Shown here: piece by piece, positions 5,112 through 5,472 of the stretch
How the letters are laid out: each line of letters begins with the position of its first letter
Position numbering within the stretch: position 1 is the stretch's first letter
Made by a program: the position numbers and the translations under genes
NCBI GenBank assembly: GCA_019246375.1
Contig: JAFAQO010000356.1
Location: forward strand, 1-5,472
Direction of reading: 5' to 3'
DNA: 5,472 bases
Source of the DNA: Mycobacterium sp.
GTDB lineage: Bacteria > Actinomycetota > Actinomycetes > Mycobacteriales > Mycobacteriaceae
The notes under the pieces: model-generated
Seen by the model: only the letters and a program-made list of their open reading frames with translations
Told to the model about the DNA's origin: nothing
Database searches by the model: none

Positions 5112-5472
5112 TCAGGTCGATAAGGTCGGCTGTGGTGCCGGGGCAAGCCCCGGAATGGCTTCTCCAGCGGGCGCTGGAGAAGCCGGTGCCGGCGCGGGAG
5201 CCCCCGGGGCGGGCGCGGGAGCCCCTGGTGCCGGCGGCGGAGCTGCCGGGCCCGGCGGCGCAGTGAGCGGACGGATCGATTCCGCAAGCGTCCTGGCCCC
5301 AGGCTTATCAACTGGATTGTTTGCGGTCCCCAGCCACACCACGAACCATCGCTGGCTCTGGGCGCCTTGTGTGCCGATCACACCAGCCCAGATTTGGCCA
5401 TTCGGCTTGCTGGCGTCGCTGAACTTCACTTCGTAGGACGACGCGCCGCCGGTCATGCCGTTGGCGTTCAGC
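5112..5472 (-). CDS. apa: Apa, Ala/Pro-rich secreted antigen (fibronectin attachment protein), C-terminal part
   Basis: Secreted and cell-surface mycobacterial glycoprotein that binds fibronectin (45/47-kDa antigen, ModD, FAP family). The gene runs off the right edge; about 119 C-terminal codons are here, and the signal peptide and most of the globular domain are outside. The frame is open to base 5471, so the ATG at 5456 is internal. The segments [35 protein letters not shown] and LAESIRPL match my memory of M. tuberculosis Rv1860 nearly residue for residue. Compared with that memory, the loop before QRWFVVW is about 6 residues shorter. After ESIRPL comes a low-complexity tail of about 45 residues rich in Ala and Pro, including a GAPAPAP heptad repeat and ending PQPTLST. 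The known mannosylated Thr-rich end of the M. tuberculosis protein (TPTTPTPQ) is not preserved: only Thr remnants near the stop remain. Two perfect hairpins lie in the coding sequence close to the stop. Confidence 0.95.
   Translation of the reverse strand, partial: LNANGMTGGASSYEVKFSDASKPNGQIWAGVIGTQGAQSQRWFVVWLGTANNPVDKPGARTLAESIRPLTAPPGPAAPPPAPGAPAPAPGAPAPAPASPAPAGEAIPGLAPAPQPTLST
5138..5153. repeat. Perfect inverted repeat, 7-bp arms, inside apa 3' end
   Basis: CCGGGGC, AA, GCCCCGG. In RNA it would form a 6-bp GC stem with a 4-base loop. It ends 24 bp before the apa stop codon (gene direction is right to left) and lies 3 bp from the larger hairpin. Confidence 0.7.
5157..5184. repeat. Perfect inverted repeat, 12-bp arms, inside apa 3' end
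   Basis: GGCTTCTCCAGC, loop GGGC, GCTGGAGAAGCC. It encodes the tail residues ASPAPAGEA of Apa on the minus strand. Twelve perfect pairs around a 4-base loop make a very stable stem in either strand's RNA. No T-tract follows on either side, so it is not a classical intrinsic terminator. Confidence 0.85.
5185..5247 (-). repeat. apa: Three 21-bp tandem units in the Apa Pro/Ala tail
   Basis: Units at 5185-5205, 5206-5226 and 5227-5247 share the core GCCGGCGCGGGAGCC with a few changes; the first two are the closest. Each unit is 7 codons, so the array encodes the heptad GAPAPAP in the protein and can change in length without a frameshift. A degenerate fourth unit may follow at 5248-5268. Confidence 0.75.

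Overview
The window comes from a mycobacterium, most likely a slow grower outside the M. tuberculosis complex. GC content is high throughout. The right half carries a block I recognise from M. tuberculosis by recalled sequence and gene order: apa, a small Rv1861-type membrane protein, adhA (Rv1862) and an Rv1863c-type CPBP protein, in that order and orientation. The left half does not match what I recall of M. tuberculosis, where Rv1864c and Rv1865c follow. Here the neighbours are a phosphoketolase, an AraC-family regulator and a VOC-fold protein. The species cannot be fixed from the sequence alone.

Layout. 1-1138 (+): last ~378 codons of xylulose-5-phosphate/fructose-6-phosphate phosphoketolase (xfp), cut by the window edge. 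1125-1221: two copies of a 44-bp purine-rich repeat at 53-bp spacing; the first contains the xfp stop codon. 1237-2085 (+): AraC-family regulator. 2082-2495 (+): VOC (glyoxalase/bleomycin-resistance fold) protein, overlapping the regulator by ATGA. 2496-2710: short non-coding stretch with at most a decayed reading frame. 2711-2740: third, 3-bp-shorter copy of the repeat. 2765-3529 (+): CPBP intramembrane protease-like protein. 3535-4566 (-): zinc-dependent alcohol dehydrogenase, convergent with the CPBP gene across 5 bp. 4630-4938 (-): GlsB/YeaQ/YmgE-type membrane protein. 5112-5472 (-): 3' end of apa, the secreted Ala/Pro-rich antigen.

How the genes work together. The regulator and VOC gene form a tight two-gene unit that probably responds to, and acts on or sequesters, a small molecule. 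apa, the Rv1861-type gene and adhA read the same way and may share transcripts, but apa is separated by 173 bp and looks like its own unit. Xfp feeds acetyl phosphate into central carbon metabolism; no ackA or pta partner is visible.

The most unusual feature is the short repeat family. Its copies end 15 and 24 bp before the start codons of the next two plus-strand genes, bracket the regulator-VOC cassette, and carry GGAAC and TGAC boxes that could serve as promoter elements. A second point is a pair of perfect hairpins inside the last codons of apa. Nothing here forms a complete, clearly new defence or mobile system.
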